Source: Paenibacillus ginsengarvi (GTDB taxonomy: Bacteria > Bacillota > Bacilli > Paenibacillales > NBRC-103111). From it: 39,850 nucleotides of DNA. Below are positions 8,243 through 16,751 of this stretch, piece after piece; position 1 is the stretch's first letter, and every line of letters begins with the position of its first letter. The stretch spans positions 1 through 39,850 of the forward strand of contig NZ_RBAH01000045.1 in NCBI RefSeq assembly GCF_003626695.1, written 5' to 3'. Under the pieces are notes generated by a model. It was given only the letters and a program-made list of their open reading frames with translations, was not told where the DNA came from and made no database searches. Position numbers and translations under genes: made by a program.

Positions 8243-9541
8243 ATGCTGAAGCGATCAATTGCAATCGGTGCGACGGGACTCCTGCTCGTACTCGCCGCCT
8301 GTTCCGGATCGGGCACGCCGGATGCCGACAACGGGAGGGCTCCTGCCCAGCCCGAGAAAAAAGAACCGACCACGCTTTACTTTTACAACGTCGGCGCCAA
8401 CTTCGACGCCGAAGGCTACTTCGAAGAAAAGTTCGGCAAGGCGATCAAAGAGAAATTCCCGCACATTACTCCGGTGTTGATCCCTACCACGAGCGGAGCG
8501 CTCGACAAGCAGATCGCGTCGGGTCAGCCGATCGACGTTATTTTCGGCTCGGTCGGCCTCGCCTACAACAGCGTCTTTTTGAACAACATGCAGTACGATA
8601 TCGAACCGCTCGTCAATAAATACAAGACGGATTTAAGCCGCTTCGAGCCGCAGACGCTCGAGATGATCCGGCAAATGAGCGGCGGCAAGCTGTACGCGCT
8701 GCCGTTCGACACCGCAGCTTCCGTCATTTACTACAACAAAAACTTGTTCGACAAGTTCGGCGTCACCTACCCGAAGGACGGCATCACCTGGGACGAGCTG
8801 TACAACTTGTCGGTCAAGCTGACGCGCAAGGAAGGCGACGTCCAATATTACGGCTTCACGATTTCGCCGAATCATTACTTTTGGCGCAACCAAATGTCGC
8901 TCAACTTCGTCGATCCGCAAACGCTGCAAGTGTCGCTGACGAACGACAACGTCAAAAGCCTCATGGACAACATCGCCCGCTTTTATCAAATTCCCGGCTT
9001 CAATCCGGATAAGGCAAAGATGGACAGCTTGACCAAAATGTTTTTCCAGGATCAGGTGTCGGCAATGTGGACGCCGGTGGCCGGTCTGCACGTCGAGAAA
9101 GACCTGGCCCCGCTTAATTGGGATATCGTCTCATACCCGACGATGAACGGCTTCGGGCCGCAGCCTTATCCGGTCTTCATGTTCCTGAACGTCGGCAGCA
9201 AATACAAGGACGACGCATACCAGGTGATGGACTTTTTGTCCACCGAGACATTTCTGACGGAGAAGGCGAAGGCGGCGACGTTCATCCCGGCGCTGAGCAG
9301 CGCTAACATTCCGAAAGTATTCGGTCAGGACGCCCCGTTGTACAAAGGGCGCAATGTCGCCGCGATCCCGCTGAAAAATATGGCGAAGCCGTCTCCCCAG
9401 AGCAAATATTACTCGGCGGCGGGGGCGCAGCTAACGATCGCCTTGCGCGGCATTTTGTACGAGGGCAAAGACGTCAATACGGCGCTGCGTAATGCCGAGG
9501 AAGCGGTCAAGAAAGCGATCGAGGCGGACAAAAACAAGTAG
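8243..9541 (+). CDS. family-1 sugar-binding lipoprotein (copy 1)
   Basis: A 432-residue extracellular solute-binding protein anchored to the outer face of the membrane. The ATG at 8243 is chosen because it directly precedes a lipoprotein signal peptide ending LVLAAC, with the lipid-modified Cys at residue 20; AGAGGG lies 8 bases upstream. The frame extends left to 7913 but that part is not protein-like. Core motifs shared with three paralogs in the window are YYNKNLFDKFGVTYPKDG, LTRKEGDVQYYGF and DVNTALRNAEEAV. Such proteins normally deliver oligosaccharides to an ABC importer, yet no permease or ATPase is nearby. It is probably regulated by the divergent AraC protein and a cre-like site, and is followed by a tailspike-like exported protein. 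Confidence 0.93.
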   Translation: MLKRSIAIGATGLLLVLAACSGSGTPDADNGRAPAQPEKKEPTTLYFYNVGANFDAEGYFEEKFGKAIKEKFPHITPVLIPTTSGALDKQIASGQPIDVIFGSVGLAYNSVFLNNMQYDIEPLVNKYKTDLSRFEPQTLEMIRQMSGGKLYALPFDTAASVIYYNKNLFDKFGVTYPKDGITWDELYNLSVKLTRKEGDVQYYGFTISPNHYFWRNQMSLNFVDPQTLQVSLTNDNVKSLMDNIARFYQIPGFNPDKAKMDSLTKMFFQDQVSAMWTPVAGLHVEKDLAPLNWDIVSYPTMNGFGPQPYPVFMFLNVGSKYKDDAYQVMDFLSTETFLTEKAKAATFIPALSSANIPKVFGQDAPLYKGRNVAAIPLKNMAKPSPQSKYYSAAGAQLTIALRGILYEGKDVNTALRNAEEAVKKAIEADKNK

Positions 9542-9561
9542 CTGCGGAGGCTGAAGGCCAG

Positions 9562-9575
9562 TGTAAGCGTTTCAC
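9562..9575. promoter_or_regulatory. weak cre-like sequence
   Basis: TGTAAGCGTTTCAC, in the 86-base gap between the lipoprotein and the tailspike-like gene, shares the TGTAANCGTTT half of the better site at 8155 but lacks the full symmetric end. Confidence 0.3.
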
Positions 9576-9627
9576 AGGTTCATTATAAAACGGCATCAAA
9601 ATCCAATTGAAACGGGAGGCGGTATAC

Positions 9628-12306
9628 GTGATGGAAGGGCGAGAACTGGATGAAATACAAGAAGATAAAGGTTTGGATGCCGGCGGCAAGCCGCCCGTGC
9701 TCACGAGAAGGGCGATGCTGTCGTCGCTAGGCCTGGCTGGGGCAGTTTTGGCCGGAAGCAGCGTAATTGCAGGAACGATTGGCACGTCGTTCGCGAGCGG
9801 GGGACCGGTAAGCGGGGAAGTGTACGGCCGCAAAGGGCCGCCCGATTTTTTGACGGCGGATCAGGGGGTAGAGAGCATTGCTGCTATGCTTTCAATTGCA
9901 AATCCACAAAACGGCAGTCGAGTATATGTAACATCGTACCATGCCGGAATAAACAAAGGTGGCGGATACTTTGTTTATGACTCAACAAAAGCAGCTGTAA
10001 ACGATCGTGGTGTCGTGTTAAATGGATGGGTACGTCAATTACAAAATAATGTGTTAAATCCGTTCATGTTCGGAGCGCATGGCGATTTAGTATTCACTAT
10101 TCCGGAGGTGCTTGATTATGCATCCGGGCATGATGATACTCAAGCATTTAAAGACATGCTGAATATGAACAAGTATGTGATCCATACCAATATCAGCAAA
10201 GCAATTTCATCACAAGTATATAGCAAGTATACATTTGAAATACCGCACGGCTCTTATTACATCACAGACACACTACCGATTAGAACGAATACAAAGATTG
10301 AGGGGAACAATTCAACACTGTTCTTTGACCCGCCAACAGCTATTGATATGTTTAGTACGCCACGCGACGAAATGGCGGCGGCTTATCAGTTGAGTACAGG
10401 TTGGAATACACAAACAATTTCTATGGTTGAAATTTCAAATTTGGTGCTTCTTGGAAATGTAACACGAACATCGACTGTTCATGCACGAAAATGTATCGAT
10501 GGTGCGAATGCGTACAAGTGGCGACTGGAGAATTTGCTTATTGAACGATTTCATAACGGTATTTCGCTTTACGGGCTGGATACGTCAGCTTGGACAAATG
10601 GCTCACGCATCGGAAATTTCTACGAGAACGTTGTGGACGGTGTAGCCATTCATGAATGTGTACAGGGATTCTACAACACATCGAATGCGTTACAAGCTAC
10701 AAACTTAACTATAGGCGGCGGCACGGTAGTAGATAAACGATATGCCAATAAATTCGACTACCTGTTGATAAACACAGGTGCTGGCTGTAGCTTCAATGGT
10801 TTTAATATTGCCCCGGCATCAGATCAAGGATCATCCTTAGCTTTGATTTATGATGCTTGTCATGGTTCGTATTATGGCGGAGGTTACTCGGAATGGTTTA
10901 ATACTTTATTCGAATTAGAAATGCAAAAACGTTTTGATGGATTCAAGTTTGATGCAAGTCACTTATTTAAAAGACCTCAAGATACTTGTGTAAGATTTAT
11001 TGCGGGTACTTACAGCTCTTACGACCCCGCTACCGGCATTCGTACACCAAGCAGACATTTTGAAAATGGCAGACAACATAACGAGTACTTAAATCATACG
11101 GGGTTTGAATTTGGTGCGGGTGCAAGTCTAATCACGAACTTCTTTAAATTCTGCCCACAGTATGATTTTAAGTTCGGTATGTATGGAGCTTACACGGCAA
11201 GCAATGATTTAATCTATGATGTGAAGCGTTTCGAGTCCGTGCATACCGGATTTACAACCAAGTATGGTATTCGCCTAATCAATCCGACAGTGTCCCAGAT
11301 CGATATCATTCTTCCGATCAATACTCAATCTGTACAAGCAAAAGTCTGTATGTTGTATAGAACAATAGCAGGTTCTTTTGACTATGCTAAATTGAAATCA
11401 AACGTATGGGTTAACAATTCTAATGAGCGCATATCGTTGGGCGAGCTGATGTACGATTACCGTAACGGCTGGAAAATGGCAGCTTGTGAAGTTACATCGG
11501 AAAATGCAAGAGAAGGTAACGTAACCATTTCCATCCCCGCAAATTCACAAGTTGAAATTGAGCACATTGGAGCTTACACAGGCGGTGTGCCCATGATGCC
11601 GCAGTATGCTGACTACGAGCCGCGAATTAACGCACTTAACACAGAGTGGATGAATACATCGTCCCTTTCCAATGTGACAGGCGGTACGTTTGCACTTCAT
11701 GATGTATTTAGAGCGTTATATGATGCTAACGGTACTTTTGCGTCAGATGGATACATAACAGCAGCAGGTAGAACACACGCAAGCCGTTATACGATTGCTA
11801 GTCAAGCAACGCTAAGCGCTGCAGACACTAACGTAATAGATACATCAACATCAACTGTCATTTCTCGTGTGGGTATTGGTAGTTATCTCTCACTGACTCA
11901 AGGGTCTACTACTATATTTGCGGTTGTCGGTCGTGTATTTGAGAATGGGGGTTACTCTAAAAAGCTAATCGTTTCACATGCTTCTGCCAGCATTACCGCT
12001 GGTTCTGTTACCGTTCCAGTCGGTTTTATGCAATCGCCTGCGTTTAGAGATGTAAACGGTTATGCTAGAAGATCAATATCTTATACCAAGACTATTGCTG
12101 CAAATTCTATAGCCACAACAGACGCAACAATGGATAATGCTTATCTAGGTGCGCCTGTACATGTAGCTGTTTCACCGCCGCTTGGAGTAAGTTCAAGAGT
12201 TTGGGCGGAAGTAATATCCACAGGAAATGTTAGGGTTTATCATCAAAATCTAACCGCCTCTGATATTACGGTGACAAACGCAGTATTGTCTTTAAAAATT
12301 GTTTAA
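9628..12306 (+). CDS. Tat-exported tailspike/pectate-lyase-like beta-helix protein
   Basis: About 892 residues. GGGAGG (9614-9619) best serves GTG 9628 or ATG 9631; the TTG at 9607 lies upstream of that site and is rejected. The N-terminus carries a twin-arginine signal (LTRRAMLSSLGLAGA, then a hydrophobic stretch ending near SFA), so folded export is expected. The next region (VYVTSYHAGINKGGGYFVYDS, then DDTQAFKDML) resembles the front of phage tailspike and pectate-lyase-3 beta-helix proteins, which bind or cleave polysaccharide. The remaining 600 residues are beta-rich with many Asn, Gly, Ser and Tyr. From about base 9880 the base composition drops (25 G/C of 60 in 9901-9960, against 34 of 60 in 9121-9180), suggesting that an acquired phage-like module was fused to a host leader. 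Enzymatic activity is not proven. Confidence 0.72.
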   Translation: MMEGRELDEIQEDKGLDAGGKPPVLTRRAMLSSLGLAGAVLAGSSVIAGTIGTSFASGGPVSGEVYGRKGPPDFLTADQGVESIAAMLSIANPQNGSRVYVTSYHAGINKGGGYFVYDSTKAAVNDRGVVLNGWVRQLQNNVLNPFMFGAHGDLVFTIPEVLDYASGHDDTQAFKDMLNMNKYVIHTNISKAISSQVYSKYTFEIPHGSYYITDTLPIRTNTKIEGNNSTLFFDPPTAIDMFSTPRDEMAAAYQLSTGWNTQTISMVEISNLVLLGNVTRTSTVHARKCIDGANAYKWRLENLLIERFHNGISLYGLDTSAWTNGSRIGNFYENVVDGVAIHECVQGFYNTSNALQATNLTIGGGTVVDKRYANKFDYLLINTGAGCSFNGFNIAPASDQGSSLALIYDACHGSYYGGGYSEWFNTLFELEMQKRFDGFKFDASHLFKRPQDTCVRFIAGTYSSYDPATGIRTPSRHFENGRQHNEYLNHTGFEFGAGASLITNFFKFCPQYDFKFGMYGAYTASNDLIYDVKRFESVHTGFTTKYGIRLINPTVSQIDIILPINTQSVQAKVCMLYRTIAGSFDYAKLKSNVWVNNSNERISLGELMYDYRNGWKMAACEVTSENAREGNVTISIPANSQVEIEHIGAYTGGVPMMPQYADYEPRINALNTEWMNTSSLSNVTGGTFALHDVFRALYDANGTFASDGYITAAGRTHASRYTIASQATLSAADTNVIDTSTSTVISRVGIGSYLSLTQGSTTIFAVVGRVFENGGYSKKLIVSHASASITAGSVTVPVGFMQSPAFRDVNGYARRSISYTKTIAANSIATTDATMDNAYLGAPVHVAVSPPLGVSSRVWAEVISTGNVRVYHQNLTASDITVTNAVLSLKIV

Positions 12307-12341
12307 TCTATATAGTTGAATTTAAAAAGGGGAGCAAAACA

Positions 12342-13682
12342 ATGGACAAAAGAGCCAAGAGGCCAATTGTGTTGGGCTGTACTGTTGCTGCGATCAGTAT
12401 GATGCTGCTGAGTGCATGTCAGGGCGGCAAGTCGAATGAAGGACCGGAAGCGTCGCCGGAGAAGCGGCAGCAAGTTCCTGCGGAGCCGACAGAGCTGTAT
12501 TTTCTGAGTACGAGCAACTATTGGTGGGATGAAGAGGTATTTATGAGGGACTTCGGCGAACCGCTTAAGAAAAAATTTCCCAACATCATCCCCAAAACCG
12601 TAAAGCTTACGGCAATGAATGCAAAAGAGATGGAAGGACTGATAGCGTCGAAGCAGCCGATGGACGTCATTCTTGCGGCCAATTACAGCTACCTCTCTCT
12701 AGTGCAGCCTTATGGCTTGTCCGAGGATATCGAACCGTATCTCAAACAGGCGCAAGTGGATTTGAATCGATTTGCCCCGGAATTTATCGATCTGAACAGG
12801 AGCTTGGGCGGAGGGAAGCTGATAGGGCTTCCATTGCAGGATAGTCCGACACAAGTGCTGTACAACAAGTCGATCTTCGATAAATTCGGCGTTCCTTATC
12901 CGCCCCATGACCGGTGGACATGGGATGAAATGTTTACAGTCGCCAAAAAGCTGACTCGTATGGACGGAGATACCTCCTATTACGGTGTGCGGGTCCACCC
13001 TACCTTCTTCAGAAGAAATCCGCATTCGCTGGAATTTGTCCATCCGACCACGCACAAGGTGCAGTTCAACAGCGATCTGGGAAAGACCGTATCCGAGATG
13101 TTTCTTCGGCAATATGAGCTTTCGGACACGAAAGGACTTACTCCATATGGAGATAAACTGTTTTTCGAAGACCGGACTTTGGCGATGTGGATGGGGCTGG
13201 GCTCCTCTTACAATACACCGGAGAGGTATAAGGGTCTCGAGTGGGATTTGGCGCCGATCCCGATACTGCCCGAGCGTGGGAACGTCAGCGTCCAGCCTTA
13301 TCCGGATTATATGTACTTGTCCAGTATAAGCAAGCATAAGGAGCTAGCTGTGAAAGCGATGGATTTCTTTACATCGGATTCCTTACAGACGGAGCTATCC
13401 AGGAAAGGCTGGACCACGCCTCTGAAAAACAGCCAGATCAAGACGGCATTCGGCCAAGACTCCGATTTGTTCCGAGGCAAAAACGTAAGCGCCATGAGTC
13501 CGGCAAAATACGCTCCGGCGGCCGCCTATGATCTGTACATCCATCAGGCATCCGCAACGATCATACCGAAACATATCCATAACGTGGCATTGGGCCAAAC
13601 GGACATCAATTCCGCATTGCGTTCCGCTGAGGAAGAAGTAAACAAATTTATCGAAGCACAGCAAAGTATGCAAGCCAAGTAA
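12342..13682 (+). CDS. family-1 sugar-binding lipoprotein (copy 2)
   Basis: A 446-residue lipoprotein; the signal peptide ends LLSAC with the lipid-modified Cys at residue 26. AAGGGGAG precedes the ATG, which lies 35 bases after the tailspike-like gene. The family motifs are LYNKSIFDKFGVPYP, WDEMFTVAKKLTRMDGD and DINSALRSAEEEV. It is the only one of the four lipoprotein paralogs without its own divergent AraC gene and probably belongs to the transcription unit starting at 8243. The ligand is unknown; carbohydrate is inferred from the family and from the amidohydrolase and tailspike-like neighbours. Confidence 0.92.
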   Translation: MDKRAKRPIVLGCTVAAISMMLLSACQGGKSNEGPEASPEKRQQVPAEPTELYFLSTSNYWWDEEVFMRDFGEPLKKKFPNIIPKTVKLTAMNAKEMEGLIASKQPMDVILAANYSYLSLVQPYGLSEDIEPYLKQAQVDLNRFAPEFIDLNRSLGGGKLIGLPLQDSPTQVLYNKSIFDKFGVPYPPHDRWTWDEMFTVAKKLTRMDGDTSYYGVRVHPTFFRRNPHSLEFVHPTTHKVQFNSDLGKTVSEMFLRQYELSDTKGLTPYGDKLFFEDRTLAMWMGLGSSYNTPERYKGLEWDLAPIPILPERGNVSVQPYPDYMYLSSISKHKELAVKAMDFFTSDSLQTELSRKGWTTPLKNSQIKTAFGQDSDLFRGKNVSAMSPAKYAPAAAYDLYIHQASATIIPKHIHNVALGQTDINSALRSAEEEVNKFIEAQQSMQAK

Positions 13683-13685
13683 GGG

Positions 13686-13717
13686 GAAGCGAGCGGTCAA
13701 AAGCGTTAGCGCGCTTC
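13686..13717 (+). repeat. intergenic hairpin after lipoprotein 2
   Basis: Arms GAAGCG (13686-13691) and CGCTTC (13712-13717) sit directly after the lipoprotein stop codon, with no T-run. Such hairpins often stabilise the binding-protein message relative to downstream genes. Confidence 0.4.
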
Positions 13718-13772
13718 TCTCTCGGCACCTCATCTGTATGTAGCCACCACCGATAAAGCGAGGTTACGATTC

Positions 13773-14639
13773 ATGATTATCGACTGCCATAATCACCCGG
13801 ACTGGTATGGGTACAATATCGAACGGTATATGGACAACATGAAGCGATACAACATCGACAAAACCTGGCTGCTTAGCTGGGAATGCCCGGATGACGAATA
13901 CAGCCCGACATACAAAAAACAGGTCCCCGACGCATCGCTGCCGGACGGCCCGATATCGTTCCGCCGCTGCGTCCGGTATGCGGAGCAGTATCCGGACCAA
14001 TTCATTTTGGGCTACGCGCCCGATCCGCGCCGTCCTGATGCGATCGACAAGCTCGATCATGCGATCCGTCTGTACGGGGTTCGCGTGTATGGCGAGATCA
14101 AGCTGCGCATGATGTACGACAATCCGGACGCGATCCGGCTATTCCGTTTCTGCGGGGAGAAAGGGCTGCCGGTTACGGTACATATCGACTACGAGTTCGC
14201 TACCGGCTCGACGTATCCTCGTCCGAACTGGTGGTACGGCGGCGGCATCGACTCTTTCGAACGGGCTGTCAAGGCTTGTCCGGACACGTATTTCCTCGGT
14301 CATGCTCCCGGTTTCTGGGCACATATATCCGGTGACGACCAGTACGACAAAGTCGCCTATCCGACGGGAAAAGTCCAGCCCGGCGGCAAGGTTGGCGAAA
14401 TGCTGCGCAAATACCGGAACCTGTACTGCGATATATCCGCAGGCTCGGGAGCGAGAGCGTTCAGCCGTGATCCGGAATTCGCGAGAGAGTTTATACTCGA
14501 ATTCCAGGACCGCATCTTGTACGGCCGCGACTATTTCGATAACGTTCACCAGGAAGTACTGGGTTCGCTTCATCTGCCGGACGACGTTCTTGCCAAAATA
14601 TACTCGGGCAACGCCTTAAAGCTCGTTCCGTTATCCTGA
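13773..14639 (+). CDS. amidohydrolase family 2, metal-dependent TIM-barrel hydrolase
   Basis: A 288-residue cytoplasmic protein. The N-terminal metal motif is CHNH (His6, His8), with further candidate ligands at VHID near residue 132 and GHAPGFW near residue 173, and a late conserved Asp in YGRDYFDN. This pattern belongs to the amidohydrolase-2 group, which hydrolyses or decarboxylates small cyclic and aromatic acids or sugar lactones. The start follows a weak AAGCGAGG about 10 bases upstream. Located 90 bases after lipoprotein 2, it probably acts on something derived from the captured ligand. The substrate cannot be told from the sequence. Confidence 0.83.
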   Translation: MIIDCHNHPDWYGYNIERYMDNMKRYNIDKTWLLSWECPDDEYSPTYKKQVPDASLPDGPISFRRCVRYAEQYPDQFILGYAPDPRRPDAIDKLDHAIRLYGVRVYGEIKLRMMYDNPDAIRLFRFCGEKGLPVTVHIDYEFATGSTYPRPNWWYGGGIDSFERAVKACPDTYFLGHAPGFWAHISGDDQYDKVAYPTGKVQPGGKVGEMLRKYRNLYCDISAGSGARAFSRDPEFAREFILEFQDRILYGRDYFDNVHQEVLGSLHLPDDVLAKIYSGNALKLVPLS

Positions 14640-14684
14640 TACGATACGGGTAAACGCCTATCAGGTTAAAGGAGCCGAAGGCCG

Positions 14685-14858
14685 ATGCCCAACATTTGGA
14701 CTCATTTTTTGTTCGGCCGCGAACTGGCGGACCGGATCGGTCTCGAAGAAGCGTCGGCTACGCCGGAGCTGTTTCGGGTATACCAATTCGGCTGCCAGGG
14801 GCCGGACTTTTTATTTTACCACCGTTTTCTGCCGTGGCAGTCCCGTGGGGGACGATAA
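14685..14858 (+). pseudogene. 5' fragment of zinc-dependent phospholipase C family gene
   Basis: A 57-codon frame with a good AAAGGAG (14668-14674) encodes MPNIWTHFLFG at its start and GCQGPDFLFYHRFLPW at residues 37-52. From memory these are the conserved opening motifs of the zinc-dependent phospholipase C family in Bacillus and Paenibacillus, proteins normally several times longer. The match stops after PWQS and the frame ends at once. The rest of the gene has been lost at a junction with the convergent TetR remnant, so no active enzyme is expected. Confidence 0.72.
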
Positions 14859-15071
14859 GGGCTAGCAGCAATTTGTCTTTCGTCCCGTATTGTTTAAAGA
14901 GGCTGGCTTCGGACACGTCGGCGGCTTTGGCGATTTCAGCCGTTGATGTATTGGAATAGCCTTTTTCGGCAAACAAGCGGATTGCGGTCTCGACTATCCG
15001 TTCTTCCGTTCTTGCTTTACAGTACGTTTGGCCGATTGGGACAGCAAAATTTCATTTAAATTGTTGGGCAC
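14758..15071 (-). pseudogene. truncated, frameshifted TetR-family regulator
   Basis: On the minus strand, AGAGG (15080-15084) precedes a GTG start (15071) and a short peptide ending SQSAKRT. A one-base frame change then leads to RTEERIVETAIRLFAEKG and the helix-turn-helix TAEIAKAADVSEASLFKQYG. After LLLALIVP the family similarity stops and a non-homologous tail runs to the stop at 14758. The ligand-binding C-terminal domain, normally more than 120 residues, is missing. The gene converges on the phospholipase fragment, and both lose their 3' parts near 14840, which marks a deletion or recombination joint. Confidence 0.75.
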
Positions 15072-15097
15072 CGGATATACCTCTTTTAACAGCGAAA

Positions 15098-15115
15098 AGT
15101 AAGTGATTACTTACT
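15098..15115. promoter_or_regulatory. TetR-type operator palindrome
   Basis: AGTAAGT and ACTTACT form a perfect inverted repeat around GATT. It sits 27 bases upstream of the TetR remnant's start, the usual place for an autoregulatory operator, and 68 bases before the sigma-G-type promoter of the ger operon. Confidence 0.7.
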
Positions 15116-15165
15116 ATTAATCCATGCCACCTATGGAGACATCCTGCTGCCAGCTGAGACGAAAC

Positions 15166-15196
15166 AGAATAAAGATTACCTGCATTTCTCATAATA
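15166..15196 (+). promoter_or_regulatory. sigma-G-type forespore promoter of the ger operon
   Basis: GAATA (15167-15171), an 18-base spacer and CATAATA (15190-15196) fit the sigma-G consensus GHATR-N18-CATWHTA at every position. The -10 ends 52 bases before the chosen ATG. Forespore expression by sigma-G is the known mode for germinant receptor operons. Confidence 0.68.
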
Positions 15197-15248
15197 GGGA
15201 AAAAGCACATTTGGCATCCGTTGCTGGTTGACGAAGCGGAGGGGGACT

Positions 15249-16718
15249 ATGGTCTCGAATTTAAGCAATGACATGGAGACAAATCGCTCGCTTCTGGAAC
15301 GGGAGCTTTCCAATCGGGCAGATATTGTCAGTCGGGAACTGTCCGGTGCGAACGGCCGCAAAATTTGTGTCCTATACGCTCCAGGCACGGTAGACCGCAT
15401 TCTGCTGGGGCATTGTCTGACTCGATTGGCTGAGGCAATACCGGATTCGGCAGCGGAGTTGCGGCGCTCCGAAACGTTCAGCAAGCTTATGTATACCGAC
15501 AACCTGGATGAACTTACGCAAAGCGTGCTCACGGGAAAAGCGGCGCTGCTTTTCGGCAGCGGTGAAGCTGCCTTCATTGCCGGAATTGAAAGTTGGCCGG
15601 CGCGCAGTATCCAGGAGCCGGACGCCGAGCCGCTTGTAAGAGGACCGCGAGAAGGCTTTGTCGAGCAGCTCGACACCAATTTGGCGATGATAAGCAATCG
15701 GCTTCGCACGCAAGATTTGAAGATGGAAATGCTGCTGATCGGCAAATATACGCAGACGGAAGTAGCGCTTGTTTACATTAACGGAGTCGCGAGCGAATCG
15801 ATCGTACAAGAAGTCCGCGAACGGGTATCCAGGATTCGAATCGATGGCATCATCGATTCCAGCTATGTGGAAGCTTTCATTGAGGATGAACCGTATTCTC
15901 CTTTTCCGACCATCCAAAATACGGAACGTCCGGACGTAACGGCGGCAGGCCTGCTGGAAGGACGGGTAGCGATATTGTCCCAAGGCTCGCCGACCGCCCT
16001 ATTGGCCCCTTTTACATTTTGGGGCGCGATTCAGAGCGCGCAGGACTATTACGAACGCTGGATCGTGAGCACCTTTGTCAGGTGGATTCGGCTTGCATTT
16101 ATGGCGATCACGTTATTTTTGCCATCCATCTATGTGGCCATTTCCACGTTTCATCCGGAGATGATCCCGACCAATTTACTGGTCAGCATTGCAGGGGCGC
16201 GTGAAGCGAACCCTTTTCCCGCCTTTGTGGAAGCTCTTCTTATGGAAATTTCTTTTGAAGCGTTACGCGAAGCGGGGGTCAGGCTTCCCAAGCAGGTAGG
16301 GGCTGCAGTCAGTATTGTGGGAGCGCTGGTTATCGGGCAAGCAGCCGTCGAAGCGGGGATCGTCTCTACGCCGATGGTCATCGTAGTTGCGATTACCGGT
16401 ATCGCATCGTTTACGATTCCGCGGTTTAATTTCTCGTTCGGTCTTCGTCTGCTGCGCTTTCCGATGATGTTTTTGGCGGGGGCTTTCGGTCTGTACGGCA
16501 TCGCGATCGGTTTTCTCGCGATTCTCATACATCTGAGCTCGCTCCGTTCCTTCGGGGTAGCTTATTTGTACCCGGTTGCTCCTTTATCGCCGCATAGCCT
16601 GAACGATGTGTTCATACGTGCGCCCCATTGGGCATTTTCCAGACGCAGCAGGCCTTTCGATCGCCGCAATCCTGTACGCGTGCCCGGCGGACAGAAGCCG
16701 CGTCCGGATCGTTCGTAG
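15249..16718 (+). CDS. GerA-type germinant receptor subunit A
   Basis: A 489-residue inner spore membrane protein of the GerAA/GerKA family. The N-terminal soluble domain (about 240 residues) is followed by membrane segments from about residue 280 to 440, and the C-terminal motif YLYPVAPLSPHSLNDVFIRAP is typical. The ATG at 15249 is chosen for the GGAGG core at 15238-15242; the longer TTG start at 15228 lies before that site. It begins a four-gene operon A-C-B-D under a sigma-G-type promoter. With subunits B and C it senses nutrient germinants; which nutrient is not readable here. Confidence 0.93.
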   Translation: MVSNLSNDMETNRSLLERELSNRADIVSRELSGANGRKICVLYAPGTVDRILLGHCLTRLAEAIPDSAAELRRSETFSKLMYTDNLDELTQSVLTGKAALLFGSGEAAFIAGIESWPARSIQEPDAEPLVRGPREGFVEQLDTNLAMISNRLRTQDLKMEMLLIGKYTQTEVALVYINGVASESIVQEVRERVSRIRIDGIIDSSYVEAFIEDEPYSPFPTIQNTERPDVTAAGLLEGRVAILSQGSPTALLAPFTFWGAIQSAQDYYERWIVSTFVRWIRLAFMAITLFLPSIYVAISTFHPEMIPTNLLVSIAGAREANPFPAFVEALLMEISFEALREAGVRLPKQVGAAVSIVGALVIGQAAVEAGIVSTPMVIVVAITGIASFTIPRFNFSFGLRLLRFPMMFLAGAFGLYGIAIGFLAILIHLSSLRSFGVAYLYPVAPLSPHSLNDVFIRAPHWAFSRRSRPFDRRNPVRVPGGQKPRPDRS

Positions 16719-16751
16719 TCGCAAACAGCATGACGAGGGAGGAAGGCCCCT

